From positions 1 through 64,000 of the forward strand of contig NZ_JAOQNS010000005.1 of assembly GCF_025961475.1 (NCBI RefSeq): a DNA stretch of 64,000 nt, given 5' to 3'. How positions within the stretch are numbered: the stretch's first letter is position 1; each line of letters begins with the position of its first letter. Origin of the DNA: Rhodobium gokarnense. Its GTDB lineage: Bacteria > Pseudomonadota > Alphaproteobacteria > Rhizobiales > Rhodobiaceae. Shown piece by piece: positions 16,295 through 25,486 of this stretch. The notes beneath the pieces are model-generated. The model saw only the letters and a list, made by a program, of their open reading frames with translations, made no database searches and was not told the origin of the DNA. A program made the position numbers and the translations under genes.

Positions 16295-16885
16295 ATGTCC
16301 CGAAGCGGAACCCAGAAAATCCTCATGCTCGTCGGAGATTTCTCCGAAGACTATGAAGTGATGGTCCCGTTTCAGGCGCTGCAGATGGCCGGCCTGGCTG
16401 TCGATGCCGCCTGCCCCGGCAGGCGCGCAGGCGAGGTCATCAAGACCGCCATCCACGACTTCGAAGGCGACCAGACCTACAGCGAAAAGCCCGGCCACAT
16501 GTTCCGGCTCAACGCCGCCTTCGCGTTCGTCGAGGCGGACCACTATGCCGGCCTCTACCTTGCCGGCGGACGGGCCTGCGAATATCTGCGCCTCGATCCT
16601 GACATCCTCGCCCTGACCCGCGCCTTCATGGCCGCCGGTCGGCCGGTCGCCGCGATCTGCCACGGACCGCAGATCCTGGCGGCGGCCGACGTCGTCAAAG
16701 GGCGCCGGCTGACGGCCTATCCGGCCGTCGCCCCCGAAATCCGCGCCGTTGGCGGCGACTACGTCGCGGTCGAACCGGAAGAGACGGTTCTCGATGGCAA
16801 TCTTGCAACGGCGCCCGCCTGGCCCGGTCATCCGGGCCTGCTGCGTGCCTTCGTGAGGCTCGTCGACCCGCAGATCCTGACCTGA
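16295..16885 (+). CDS. DJ-1/PfpI family protein
   Basis: 196 residues, one DJ-1/PfpI domain. It has the nucleophile elbow A-I-C-H-G-P-Q (Cys122) and an early acidic residue region G-D-F-S-E-D-Y-E. Family members are glyoxalase III / deglycase-type enzymes, proteases or chaperones. It opens the dehydratase operon, 56 bp ahead of the radical enzyme. Inference: it guards against reactive carbonyls such as methylglyoxal or leaked aldehyde, or handles a related substrate; direct evidence is absent. Confidence 0.85.
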   Translation: MSRSGTQKILMLVGDFSEDYEVMVPFQALQMAGLAVDAACPGRRAGEVIKTAIHDFEGDQTYSEKPGHMFRLNAAFAFVEADHYAGLYLAGGRACEYLRLDPDILALTRAFMAAGRPVAAICHGPQILAAADVVKGRRLTAYPAVAPEIRAVGGDYVAVEPEETVLDGNLATAPAWPGHPGLLRAFVRLVDPQILT

Positions 16886-16941
16886 AGAAACCGGCGCCGA
16901 CGGGCCGAAAGGGTCCGGCGGATCGTCCCAGCCTGGAGAAG

Positions 16942-19494
16942 ATGATGCTGCAGAAGATGATGATTGAGAAGGGTTTTACGACCCCAACCGACCGCGTCAT
17001 CCGGTTGAAAAACCAGATCCTGAACGCGCGGCCGCACGTGGAATCCGAACGCGCGGTCCTGGCCACCGAAGCCTACAAGACCACAGAAGGGCTTCCGGCG
17101 ATCCTGCGCCGCGCCAAGGTGGCCGAGAAGATCTTTAACGAGCTTCCGATCACCATCCGCGACGACGAGCTGGTCGTCGGGTCCATCACCAAGAACCCGC
17201 GGTCCACCGAGATCTGCCCCGAATTCTCCTTCGACTGGGTCGAGAAGGAATTCGACACGATGGCCACCCGCATGGCCGACCCGTTCGAAATTCCCAAAGA
17301 GACGGCAGCGGAGCTGCACGAGGCCTTCAAATACTGGCCCGGCAAGACGACCAGCGACCTGGCCACCTCCTACATGTCGAAGAAAACCAAGGATTGCATG
17401 GCCAACGGCGTCTTCACCGTCGGCAACTACTTCTTCGGCGGCGTCGGCCATGTCTGCGTCGACTACGGCAAGATCCTGGCGATCGGCTTCCGCGGCGTGA
17501 TCGCCGATGCGGTCAAGAAGCTCGATGAGCTCGACCAGATGGATCCGTCCTACATCAAGAAGCAGCAGTTCTATAACGCGATCATCATCACCTACAATGC
17601 GGCGATCAACTTCGCCCATCGCTACGCCGACAAGGCCGAAGAGCTTGCCCGCACGGAAAGCAATCCGACGCGCAAGCAGGAACTGCAGCAGATCGCCCAG
17701 AACTGCCGCCGCGTGCCGGAAAACGGTGCCTCGACCTTCTGGGAAGCCTGCCAGACGATGTGGTTCGTGCAGTGCATGCTGCAGATCGAATCCAGCGGCC
17801 ACTCGATCTCCCCGGGCCGCTTCGACCAGTACATGGACCCCTACCTGCAGGCCGATACGTCGATCAGCCGCGAATTCGCGCAGGAACTGGTCGACTGCAT
17901 CTGGATCAAGCTGAACGACGTCAACAAGACCCGCGACGAAGTCTCGGCCCAGGCCTTTGCCGGCTATGCAGTGTTCCAGAACCTGTGCGTCGGCGGCCAG
18001 ACCGCCGATGGTCTCGATGCCACCAACGACGTCTCGTATATGTGCATGGAAGCGGTCGCCCATGTCCGCCTGCCGGCACCGTCGTTCTCGATCCGCGTCT
18101 GGCAGGGCACGCCCGACGAGTTTCTGTACCGGGCGGCCGAAGTCGTCCGCCTCGGCCTTGGCGTCCCCGCCGTCTACAATGACGAGGTCATCATCCCGGC
18201 CCTGCAGAACCGCGGCGTGGCGCTCGCCGATGCGCGCGACTACGGCATCGTCGGCTGCGTCGAGCCGCAGGCGATCCACAAGACCGAAGGCTGGCACGAC
18301 GCGGCCTTCTTCAACGTCGCCAAGGTCCTGGAAATCACGCTGAACGGCGGCAAGGTGGGCGACACTCAGCTCGGCCCGGTGACCGGCGGGATGACGAGCT
18401 GGACCTCCCTCGACGACTTCTACGACGCCTTCCAGACGCAGATGGCGTTCTTCGTGAAGCACCTGGTGGAGGCCGACAACTGCGTCGACTACGCCCATGC
18501 CGAGCGGGCGCCCCTGCCCTTCCTGTCGGCCATGGTCGACGACTGCATGGGCTCCGGCAAGTCCGTCCAGGAAGGCGGCGCGATCTACAACTTCACCGGC
18601 CCGCAGGCCTTCGGCGTCGCCGACACCGGTGACTCCGTCTATGCCATGAAAAAGTTCGTCTTCGACGAAAAGACCCTCAACATGGCCGACCTGAAGGCGG
18701 CGCTGGACGCCAATTTCGGTCTTGCTGCCGGTGCCTCGACGGCCGCTGCCAATGGCGAGCCGACCGAAGAACAGGTCTATGCGGCGGTCCGCCAGGTGCT
18801 GGTCAACAGCAGCTCGACCGACATGTCGACCCTGAAGGACGAGGTCTACCGGACGCTCGCGGCCAATGGCGGCAACGGTGCCGGCGAGGGCAAGTACGAA
18901 AGCATCCGCCGGATGCTCGACAGCGCGCCCTGCTTCGGCAACGACATCGACGACGTCGACCTGATCGCCCGCAAGTGCGCTCAGATCTACTGCAAGGAAG
19001 TGGAGAAATACACCAATCCGCGCGGTGGACAGTTCCAGGCCGGCATCTACCCGGTCTCCGCCAACGTGCTGTTCGGCAAGGACGTCGCGGCACTGCCCGA
19101 CGGCCGGCCGGCCAAGGCGCCGCTCGCCGACGGCGTCTCGCCGCGCCAGGGCAAGGACGTCAAGGGACCGACGGCGGCGGCCAACTCGGTTGCCAAGCTC
19201 GACCACTTCATCGCGTCTAACGGAACGCTCTACAATCAGAAGTTCCTGCCATCCGCCCTTGCCGGCGACGGCGGCCTGAAAAACTTCGCCTCCCTGGTGC
19301 GCTCCTACTTCGACCACAAGGGCATGCACGTGCAGTTCAACGTGATCGACCGGCAGACCCTGCTCGATGCCCAGAAGGACCCGGAAGCGCACAGGGACCT
19401 GGTGGTCCGCGTGGCCGGCTACTCCGCCCAGTTCGTCGTGCTCGCCAAGGAAGTGCAGGACGACATCATCAGCCGCACGGAACAGACGTTCTAG
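16942..19494 (+). CDS. Glycyl radical diol dehydratase (1,2-propanediol/glycerol type)
   Basis: 850 residues, a full PFL-like barrel. The thiyl cysteine lies in G-C-V-E-P (Cys439, with Glu441), and the glycyl radical loop R-V-A-G-Y-S holds Gly826. His170 (GVGH), His287 and Ser288 (S-G-H-S), Cys439, Glu441 and Asp453 (G-W-H-D) all sit exactly six residues after His164, His281, Ser282, Cys433, Glu435 and Asp447 of the B12-independent glycerol dehydratase of Clostridium butyricum. The active site is therefore of the glycerol/propanediol type and not of choline lyase or pyruvate formate-lyase type. Reaction: 1,2-propanediol to propionaldehyde (or glycerol to 3-hydroxypropionaldehyde), oxygen sensitive, inside the microcompartment. 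It needs the activase at 28157. The start is the first of several close ATGs, after a GGAG. Confidence 0.93.
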   Translation: MMLQKMMIEKGFTTPTDRVIRLKNQILNARPHVESERAVLATEAYKTTEGLPAILRRAKVAEKIFNELPITIRDDELVVGSITKNPRSTEICPEFSFDWVEKEFDTMATRMADPFEIPKETAAELHEAFKYWPGKTTSDLATSYMSKKTKDCMANGVFTVGNYFFGGVGHVCVDYGKILAIGFRGVIADAVKKLDELDQMDPSYIKKQQFYNAIIITYNAAINFAHRYADKAEELARTESNPTRKQELQQIAQNCRRVPENGASTFWEACQTMWFVQCMLQIESSGHSISPGRFDQYMDPYLQADTSISREFAQELVDCIWIKLNDVNKTRDEVSAQAFAGYAVFQNLCVGGQTADGLDATNDVSYMCMEAVAHVRLPAPSFSIRVWQGTPDEFLYRAAEVVRLGLGVPAVYNDEVIIPALQNRGVALADARDYGIVGCVEPQAIHKTEGWHDAAFFNVAKVLEITLNGGKVGDTQLGPVTGGMTSWTSLDDFYDAFQTQMAFFVKHLVEADNCVDYAHAERAPLPFLSAMVDDCMGSGKSVQEGGAIYNFTGPQAFGVADTGDSVYAMKKFVFDEKTLNMADLKAALDANFGLAAGASTAAANGEPTEEQVYAAVRQVLVNSSSTDMSTLKDEVYRTLAANGGNGAGEGKYESIRRMLDSAPCFGNDIDDVDLIARKCAQIYCKEVEKYTNPRGGQFQAGIYPVSANVLFGKDVAALPDGRPAKAPLADGVSPRQGKDVKGPTAAANSVAKLDHFIASNGTLYNQKFLPSALAGDGGLKNFASLVRSYFDHKGMHVQFNVIDRQTLLDAQKDPEAHRDLVVRVAGYSAQFVVLAKEVQDDIISRTEQTF

Positions 19495-19505
19495 GCACGA
19501 AAACC

Positions 19506-19530
19506 GGCGCGCGGGCTCCTCTCCCGCGCG
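19506..19530 (+). terminator. Strong hairpin after the dehydratase gene
   Basis: Perfect 9-bp stem, GCGCGCGGG / CCCGCGCGC, with a 7-base loop, 12 bp after the stop codon. The T-run (seven T) is 40 bp further, at about 19567-19573, so it is more likely a 3'-stabilising or attenuating structure. It would let the dehydratase be made in excess over the downstream genes. Confidence 0.5.
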
Positions 19531-19639
19531 CACGATCCCCGGGCGAGGACATCCGGCGGGACCGACCTTTTTTTGATCGCTCTCGCCGGCCGCCCCCGCC
19601 CGGTCACCCCGCAAAGGTCCGCAAAGGACAGGTGTTTCG

Positions 19640-20758
19640 ATGGCACGCTACCAGAGCTTCTCGCTACGGACAGAAATCGTCTTCGGACCCGGACTGCTGG
19701 AACGCCTCCACGCCTATCGCGGACAGAAGGTGGGCATCGTCACCGACGCGTTCATGGCCGGCTCCGGCCCGCTCGATCGCGTCATGGGCTATCTCGCCGA
19801 TTGCGACGTCCTGGTCTTCGATGAAGCGGTTCCCGAGCCGCCGGTTGCGACGATTTCCAAGGGCGCCCGCATTTTCGCCGAGTTCCGCCCCGACGTTCTG
19901 GTGGCGCTTGGCGGCGGCTCGCCGATCGATGCGGCCAAGGCCATTCTCGCGATCGTCCGCGAAACGGACACCAGCCGCACGATCCCGTTCGTCGCCATTC
20001 CCACCACCAGCGGTACCGGGTCCGAAGTCACCGCCTTTGCCGTCATCTCCGATCCGGACAAAGGCCGCAAGTTTCCGCTGATCTCGCCGGACCTCATCCC
20101 CGACGTCGCCCTGCTCGATGCGGAGTTCGTGCGCACGGCACCCGCCAAGGTGACCGCCGATACGGGGATGGACGTGATCACCCACGGCCTTGAAGCCATG
20201 GTCGCCACCGGCGCCTCCCATTTCACCGACGCCTTTGCCGAAAAGTCGCTTGAGCTCGCCTTCGCCAATCTGCCGAGGGCTTACGAGAACGGCGACGACA
20301 TGGAGGCGCGCGAGGCGATGCACCAGGCCTCCTGCCTGGCCGGCCTCGCCTTCACCGCCGCCGGCCTCGGCATCAGTCACGGCCTCGCCCACGCGCTTGG
20401 CGGCCGGCTCCACGTGATCCACGGCCGCCTCAACGCGGTGCTGCTGCCGGCCGTGATCGCCTTCAACGCCGCAAATCCCGACGCGGCGGATCGCTACGCC
20501 CGCATCGCCCGGCGGATCGGCCTCGACGTGCCCAGCACGCGGGCCGGCGTGCGCGGCCTGATCCGGGCCATTGAGGCCCTCAACACCCGTTTCGCCATCC
20601 CGTCGACCCTCAGTGGACTTGGTGTCGACATCAAGGAGTTCGGCTGCATCCGGTCGGAGATCGCAGCGGCCGCACTGGCCGATGCCTGCACGGCCAGCAA
20701 TCCCCGCAAGCCATCCCAACCCGAGCTGGAGAGCCTGCTCGCCAGCGTCGGCGGATAG
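19640..20758 (+). CDS. pduQ: Iron-containing alcohol dehydrogenase, PduQ-type propanol dehydrogenase
   Basis: 372 residues of the group III metal-dependent alcohol dehydrogenases. NAD-binding G-G-G-S-P-I-D (about 95), T-T-S-G-T-G-S-E, then metal ligands in [13 protein letters not shown] (Asp, His) and in [19 protein letters not shown] (His residues). It reduces propionaldehyde to 1-propanol and recycles the NADH made by PduP inside the shell. There is no clear N-terminal targeting helix; it begins directly with the fold ([17 protein letters not shown]). 145 bp after the dehydratase gene, on the far side of the hairpin. Confidence 0.9.
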   Translation: MARYQSFSLRTEIVFGPGLLERLHAYRGQKVGIVTDAFMAGSGPLDRVMGYLADCDVLVFDEAVPEPPVATISKGARIFAEFRPDVLVALGGGSPIDAAKAILAIVRETDTSRTIPFVAIPTTSGTGSEVTAFAVISDPDKGRKFPLISPDLIPDVALLDAEFVRTAPAKVTADTGMDVITHGLEAMVATGASHFTDAFAEKSLELAFANLPRAYENGDDMEAREAMHQASCLAGLAFTAAGLGISHGLAHALGGRLHVIHGRLNAVLLPAVIAFNAANPDAADRYARIARRIGLDVPSTRAGVRGLIRAIEALNTRFAIPSTLSGLGVDIKEFGCIRSEIAAAALADACTASNPRKPSQPELESLLASVGG

Positions 20759-20846
20759 CAACCGAGGGAGAACGCAGCAGAGCAGGAGGCCGAAAGAGAA
20801 GACGGCAATGGATCAACTTACGAACCTCGTGACGAAGGAGAAGACA

Positions 20847-21140
20847 ATGCAACAGGAAGCACTGGGAATGGTCGAGACCAAAGGCCTGGTCGGCGCGATT
20901 GAAGCGGCGGACGCCATGGTCAAATCGGCGAATGTGACAATGATCGGCTACGAGAAGATCGGCTCCGGCCTCGTCACCGTGATGGTGCGCGGCGATGTCG
21001 GCGCGGTGAAGGCCGCTACCGACGCCGGTGCCGTGGCGGCCGAGAAGGTCGGCACCGTGGCCTCCGTCCACGTCATCCCGCGGCCGCACACGGAAGTGGA
21101 ACGCATCCTTCCGCACCCGGCAGCAGTCGCCGCCGAGTAA
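20847..21140 (+). CDS. BMC-H shell protein (PduA/PduJ-like hexamer)
   Basis: 97 residues from the preferred ATG at 20847, which has a strong GAAGGAG eight bases upstream; an in-frame ATG at 20808 would add 13 residues with a poorer RBS. Single BMC domain: [20 protein letters not shown], the pore region [18 protein letters not shown] and V-I-P-R-P-H. Hexamers tile the facets and their pores pass small metabolites. The tail after I-P-R-P-H is short. Confidence 0.95.
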   Translation: MQQEALGMVETKGLVGAIEAADAMVKSANVTMIGYEKIGSGLVTVMVRGDVGAVKAATDAGAVAAEKVGTVASVHVIPRPHTEVERILPHPAAVAAE

Positions 21141-21168
21141 CCCCTGAACCGGACAAGGAGGAGCAGTC

Positions 21169-21984
21169 ATGCAAGACGCTCTTGTCGACCAATTGATGGG
21201 GGAAGTCATCCGCAAGATGAATGGCGGGGCAAGCGCCCCCGCCGCCACCCCCGAACCGGCCAGCGCAGCACCCCGCGCCAAGGCCCCGGCAGCGTGCAAT
21301 CTGACGGAGTTCGTCGGCACCGCCATCGGCAACACGATCGGCCTGGTCATCGCCAATGTCGATCCGCTGCTGCACGAGCAGATGAAGATGGACAAGAAGT
21401 ACCGCTCCATCGGCATCGTCGGTGCGCGCGTCGGCGCCGGCCCGCACATCTTCGCGGCCGACGAGGCGGTCAAGGCGACCAACTCTGAAGTCGTCCTGAT
21501 CGAGCTGGCACGCGACACCGAGGGCGGCGCCGGCCACGGCTCGCTGATCATCTTCGGTGCTTCGGACGTCTCCGACGCCCGCCGCGCCGTGGAAGTGACG
21601 CTCGGCGAGATCGACCGCACGATGGGCGACGTCTATGGCTCGCCGGCAGGCCACCTGGAGTTCCAGTACACGGCCCGCGCCAGCGCCGCGCTCAACAAGG
21701 CGTTCGGCGCACCGATCGGCCAGGCCTTTGGCATCACCGTCGGGGCCCCCGCCGCCATCGGCGTGGTGCTCGCCGATACCGCGGCCAAGGCGGCGACCAT
21801 CGATGCCGTCGGCTACGCCTCGCCGGCCAATGGCACCAGCTTCTCCAATGAGGTGATCTTCACCTTCAGCGGTGATTCCGGTGCCGTGCGCCAGGCCATC
21901 CATGCGGCCCGCGACGTCGGCAAGCAGCTCCTCGGAGCGATGGACCCGACGCCGCTGGTGTCGACCACCACGCCGTACATCTGA
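21169..21984 (+). CDS. pduB: PduB-type trimeric (BMC-T) shell protein
   Basis: 271 residues: two BMC folds in one chain, the pseudo-hexameric trimer. Sequence blocks [23 protein letters not shown]-like, [31 protein letters not shown] and [13 protein letters not shown] are those of PduB. The first 40 residues are a PduB-like extension: an amphipathic helix ([16 protein letters not shown]) and an Ala/Pro linker. In the pdu system this region links enzyme core to shell. It is the only BMC-T in the locus. Good RBS (AAGGAGG). Confidence 0.93.
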   Translation: MQDALVDQLMGEVIRKMNGGASAPAATPEPASAAPRAKAPAACNLTEFVGTAIGNTIGLVIANVDPLLHEQMKMDKKYRSIGIVGARVGAGPHIFAADEAVKATNSEVVLIELARDTEGGAGHGSLIIFGASDVSDARRAVEVTLGEIDRTMGDVYGSPAGHLEFQYTARASAALNKAFGAPIGQAFGITVGAPAAIGVVLADTAAKAATIDAVGYASPANGTSFSNEVIFTFSGDSGAVRQAIHAARDVGKQLLGAMDPTPLVSTTTPYI

Positions 21985-22006
21985 CCCGCGGGCAAGGAGG
22001 ACAGTC

Positions 22007-22723
22007 ATGACTGAGCAAAGCCTCGGACTGATCGAAACCATCGGCCTGACTGCAGCCGTCGAAGCCGCAGACGCGGCCGTGAAGGCGGCCAATGTCCAGC
22101 TGGTGGGCTACGAACTGGCCAAGGGCGAGGGCATGACCGTCGTCAAGCTGCTCGGGGACGTCGGCGCCATCAAGGCTGCGGTCTCTGCGGGGGCCGCGGC
22201 CGCAGGCCGGGTGAACCGTGTCATCTCCACCAAGGTGATCGCACGGCCGGCCGCGGCGCTGTCCCGGCTCGTGGACAGTGCCGAGACCGTGGGCATCGCC
22301 GCTCAGCCCCACCCGGCCGACATCCCCTCCCCGGTCAAGACGGAAGCCCCGGCGGAACAACCCGCCGAGGCCCCGGCCGAGAGCCCCACCGAAAAGCCGG
22401 TCGAGGAACCCGCTGCGGCGAAGGCCGAACCGCCGGTCGCCGCTCAGTTCCAGACGAAGGCGGAGACGGCGGCTGCGGACGCTGCACCCGTCGAGACCGC
22501 TCCCGCCAAGGAACCCGAGGTGACGGTCCCGCCAGTGGACGTCCCGCCAGTGGACGTCCCGCCAGTGGACGCCGCGCCGAAGGCCGCCAACGGCAAGGTC
22601 GCGGATGAAAAGCCGGCCGCAAAACGCGCGGCAGACGCCGCACCGAAGAGCGGACCAGGCGACCCCAAGCCGACGCCGCGCAGTCGCCGTGGCGGCACGG
22701 CCAAGAAGGCCAAGACGACCTAG
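22007..22723 (+). CDS. BMC-H shell protein with long disordered C-terminal extension
   Basis: 238 residues. Residues 1-90 are a canonical BMC-H domain ([38 protein letters not shown]). Residues 95-238 are Pro/Ala/Glu/Lys-rich and predicted disordered, with three perfect copies of a 15-bp unit encoding V-P-P-V-D (about 22533-22577), and end in a basic patch ([15 protein letters not shown]). There are no cysteines in the tail, unlike PduK, whose tail has an Fe-S motif. Inference: the tail faces the cytosol or lumen and binds a partner, nucleic acid or the cell pole. RBS AAGGAGG. Confidence 0.88.
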   Translation: MTEQSLGLIETIGLTAAVEAADAAVKAANVQLVGYELAKGEGMTVVKLLGDVGAIKAAVSAGAAAAGRVNRVISTKVIARPAAALSRLVDSAETVGIAAQPHPADIPSPVKTEAPAEQPAEAPAESPTEKPVEEPAAAKAEPPVAAQFQTKAETAAADAAPVETAPAKEPEVTVPPVDVPPVDVPPVDAAPKAANGKVADEKPAAKRAADAAPKSGPGDPKPTPRSRRGGTAKKAKTT

Positions 22724-22854
22724 CGCCGTCTCCGATCCCCCGCGCATCGGGGTCGGCAACGAAAACGATCCGGGCCTGGCCGTCCTGTGCGGCCCGGCCA
22801 ACGGTCCCGGCTGCGCCGAAACGGACGCCGGACAACGAATAACAGGACAGGTCG

Positions 22855-23529
22855 ATGCAGCTTGCAGAAAGCACAATCGAACGGATCATCGCGGAGATCC
22901 TCGCCCAGGGACAGGCCGCGGCCGAGGCAGTCGCCCGCACCCGCGCGGCGCCGGATCCGGCGCTCATCCCCGTCGGCGTTTCCAACCGGCACATCCATCT
23001 TTCGCGCCCCGACATGGACGCCCTGTTCGGCCCCGGCGCGGCGCTGACGCGCAAGAAGGCGATGAAGCAGCCGGGCCAGTACGCGGCCGAGGAAACGGTG
23101 ACCTTGCGCGGGCCGAAGGGCGAGATCGGCAAGGTCCGCGTGCTCGGTCCGCTGCGCGCAGACACCCAGATCGAGATTTCCGTGGCCGATGGCTTCGTGC
23201 TCGGCGTGCGGGCGCCGCTGCGCCTTTCCGGCCGCCTCGACGGCTCGCCCGGGATCGAGGTGATCGGACCCCAAGGCCGCGTCACCAAGGACTACGGCGT
23301 CATCGTCGCCCTTCGCCACATCCACATGCCGCCGGAAGTCGCGGCCGGGCTCGGCCTCGCCAATGGCCAGGACGTCGACGTCGAGGTCGACGGTCCGCGC
23401 GGCGGCATCATGCGCGGCGTTGCCGTGCGCGCGGCGGAGAACTCGGCCCTGGAAATGCATATCGACATCGAGGAGGCCAACGCTTTCGGGCTGAAGAACG
23501 ACGATCTCGTGCGGATCCGGAAAGCCTGA
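22855..23529 (+). CDS. pduL: PduL phosphate propanoyltransferase
   Basis: 224 residues, two PduL beta-barrel halves with metal-binding SNRHIHLS (about 43-50) and LRHIHMP (about 148-154). The N-terminal helix (QLAESTIERIIAEILAQG) is an encapsulation-peptide-like amphipathic segment followed by a linker. It turns propionyl-CoA plus phosphate into propionyl-phosphate and frees CoA for PduP, inside the shell. The acyl-phosphate goes to the kinase at 13261. 130 bp after the long-tailed shell protein. Confidence 0.95.
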   Translation: MQLAESTIERIIAEILAQGQAAAEAVARTRAAPDPALIPVGVSNRHIHLSRPDMDALFGPGAALTRKKAMKQPGQYAAEETVTLRGPKGEIGKVRVLGPLRADTQIEISVADGFVLGVRAPLRLSGRLDGSPGIEVIGPQGRVTKDYGVIVALRHIHMPPEVAAGLGLANGQDVDVEVDGPRGGIMRGVAVRAAENSALEMHIDIEEANAFGLKNDDLVRIRKA

Positions 23530-23549
23530 GGAAGACGGGCGGACAGGCG

Positions 23550-24386
23550 ATGACCACGGACAAGACATTGCTGCAATTCGCCGGACTGGTCCGGTTCCGC
23601 TCGGCCGTGCCCAGCGACGAGCGGGCGCCGGGCGCGCTGAAGGTCGGTGTCGATCTCGGCACGGCGAATCTGGTGCTGGCGGTGGTCGACGCCGACAACC
23701 GGCCGGTGGCCGGCATCACCCACCGCTCCAGCGTCGTGCGCGACGGCATCGTCGTCGACTATATGGGCGCCGTGCAGGCGGTTCGCGCCATGAAGGCAGA
23801 GCTCGAACAGCGCGTCGGCGTGCCGCTGCAACGCGCCGCCGCCGCGATCCCGCCGGGCATCCATCCGGGCAGCGCCAAGGCCATCGGCAATGTGGTCGAG
23901 GCCGCCGATTTCGAGCTCGTCGAGGTTGTCGACGAACCGACCGCCGCCGCCCGCTTCCTCGATATCCGCGACGGCGCCGTCGTCGATGTCGGCGGCGGCA
24001 CGACCGGCATCTCGGTGCTCAGGGACGGCGACGTCGTCGCCTCCTTCGACGAGGCCACGGGCGGTACGCACATGACGCTGGTGCTGGCGGGCGCGCGCCG
24101 GATTCCGTTCGCCGAGGCCGAGGCGGAAAAGCTCGATCCCGACAATGAGCGCGACGTCTTTGCCATCGTCCGTCCGGTCGTCGACAAGATGGCGAGCATC
24201 GTCTCCGGCGTGCTCGACAGCCATCCCGAAGTCGCCGTCATCCATGTGGTCGGCGGCGCCTGCTCGTTCAGCGATTTCACCACGGTCTTTGCCAACCAGA
24301 TCGGCCGCCGTGTCCTCAAGCCGGCCGAGCCGCTGCTCGTCACCCCGCTCGGCATCGCCATGTACCCGAACGAGGCAGGTGCATGA
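23550..24386 (+). CDS. eutJ: EutJ-like Hsp70-fold protein
   Basis: 278 residues with an actin/Hsp70-type ATPase fold: KVGVDLGTANLVLAVVD (phosphate 1), VVDEPTAAA, DVGGGTTGISV (phosphate 2), and H-V-V-G-G-A-C-S (adenosine). It corresponds to EutJ of ethanolamine and other microcompartment loci; a role as chaperone or reactivase has been proposed but not proven. Its stop overlaps the start of the next gene. In a B12-free locus a diol-dehydratase reactivase is not needed, so a folding or assembly role is more plausible. Confidence 0.88.
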   Translation: MTTDKTLLQFAGLVRFRSAVPSDERAPGALKVGVDLGTANLVLAVVDADNRPVAGITHRSSVVRDGIVVDYMGAVQAVRAMKAELEQRVGVPLQRAAAAIPPGIHPGSAKAIGNVVEAADFELVEVVDEPTAAARFLDIRDGAVVDVGGGTTGISVLRDGDVVASFDEATGGTHMTLVLAGARRIPFAEAEAEKLDPDNERDVFAIVRPVVDKMASIVSGVLDSHPEVAVIHVVGGACSFSDFTTVFANQIGRRVLKPAEPLLVTPLGIAMYPNEAGA

Positions 24387-25198
24387 TGGACGGCACGCGC
24401 CTCGATATCCTGTTTGACCGGGCTCTCCTCGACCTCCTGTCGGACCGGATCGTTGCGGCCCTCAAGACCCGTGCGCGCTCTGCACTGGTGCTGTTTTCCG
24501 GCACCGATCTCGGGCTTGAGCCGGCGATCCGCGCGCTGGCGGCCCTTGCCGATGCCGGCTGGCGCTTCGACATTCGCCGCAGCCGCAAGGCCCGTGCTCT
24601 GATCACGCCGGAACGCCTGCGGACGGCCGGCGGCGGCGCGCTGGTCCCGGCGCTGGCCGATGCCGACGACCGGCCGGACGACACGGACCTCATCGACCCC
24701 GAGACCGTTCTTGCCCGGCACTCGGTCGTGATCGTTCCGACACTCAGCATTGCACTTGCCGCGCGCACGGCGCTCGGGCTTGCCGACAGCGACGTCTCGC
24801 AGCTTCTGGCCGGGGCGATCGAACGCGACATGCGGATCGTTGCGGCGCGCGACGGCTGCTGCCCGGCGTCCCGCGAGCGCATCGCCCGCGGCCTCACCGC
24901 CAACGCCGCCTACCGGGAGATGGCGTCCGGCCATCTCGGCCGGCTGGAGGCCTACGGCATCGAACTCGCCTGGGCCGCAAGGCTCGACCAGGCCGTCGCC
25001 GGGACTCGCGCGGCTGCGCCGGCTTCGGCCAGCGCCCGCCCGGTCAGCCACCCCCAAAACACGACGGCCGGCGTCTTCGGCTGGACCGCGGCCAAGGCGG
25101 TCGCAGGAGAAGAGCTGCGGATCGGCCGTGGCGTGCTGGTCACGCCGCTGGCGGCTGAGGAACTCAAGGCCCGCCACGTCCGGCTCGTCAGGGAATAG
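24383..25198 (+). CDS. Microcompartment-associated flavoprotein-like protein of unknown function
   Basis: 271 residues. The N-terminal half has a Rossmann-like alternation with S-A-L-V-L-F-S-G-T-D near residue 33 and R-H-S-V-V-I-V-P-T-L-S near 113, similar in outline to flavoprotein/dipicolinate-synthase-B folds. An Ala/Pro linker (about 215-235) follows. The short C-terminal motif R-G-V-L-V-T-P-L-A-A-E-E-L is of the kind that ends several microcompartment accessory proteins. No catalytic signature I can name. It overlaps eutJ by 4 bp and is followed at 12 bp by the vertex protein, so it belongs to the operon. Confidence 0.6.
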   Translation: MMDGTRLDILFDRALLDLLSDRIVAALKTRARSALVLFSGTDLGLEPAIRALAALADAGWRFDIRRSRKARALITPERLRTAGGGALVPALADADDRPDDTDLIDPETVLARHSVVIVPTLSIALAARTALGLADSDVSQLLAGAIERDMRIVAARDGCCPASRERIARGLTANAAYREMASGHLGRLEAYGIELAWAARLDQAVAGTRAAAPASASARPVSHPQNTTAGVFGWTAAKAVAGEELRIGRGVLVTPLAAEELKARHVRLVRE

Positions 25199-25209
25199 GG
25201 AGAAGGACA

Positions 25210-25476
25210 ATGCATCTCGGACGCGTCATCGGAACGGTCGTCTCGACCAGCAAGGACGCAACGCTTGCCGGCAGCAAGCTTTTGATCGTCGCCCGCCTGA
25301 CCGAGAAACAGGAGCCCGACGGCTTCACCGAAATCGCCACCGATACGGTCGGCGCCGGCTACGGCGAGATCGTCATCGTCACCACCGGCAGCGCCGCGCG
25401 CCAGGCCGGAACCCTCGATCGTTCCGTCACCGATGCCAGCATCGTCGGCATCGTCGACAGCGTCGAGACCCATTAG
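25210..25476 (+). CDS. BMC-P vertex protein (EutN/CcmL/PduN family)
   Basis: 88 residues, complete single-domain pentamer protein: MHLGRVIGTVVSTSKDATLAGSKL-like start, then VGAGYGEIVIVTTGSAAR and DASIVGIVD. Twelve pentamers cap the vertices of the shell. It is the only BMC-P in the locus. Strong RBS (GGGAGAAGG). Confidence 0.95.
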   Translation: MHLGRVIGTVVSTSKDATLAGSKLLIVARLTEKQEPDGFTEIATDTVGAGYGEIVIVTTGSAARQAGTLDRSVTDASIVGIVDSVETH

Positions 25477-25486
25477 GGAGCGGACA

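Noticed and set aside
16942-19494. Choline trimethylamine-lyase or pyruvate formate-lyase
   Set aside because: The His170/Ser288/Asp453 pattern fits glycerol/propanediol dehydratase and the locus has pdu enzymes; PFL has a Cys-Cys pair that is absent.
16828-19614. 928-codon frame opposite the dehydratase gene
   Set aside because: Antisense shadow caused by high GC and codon bias; no family resemblance, and it covers an unambiguous enzyme gene.
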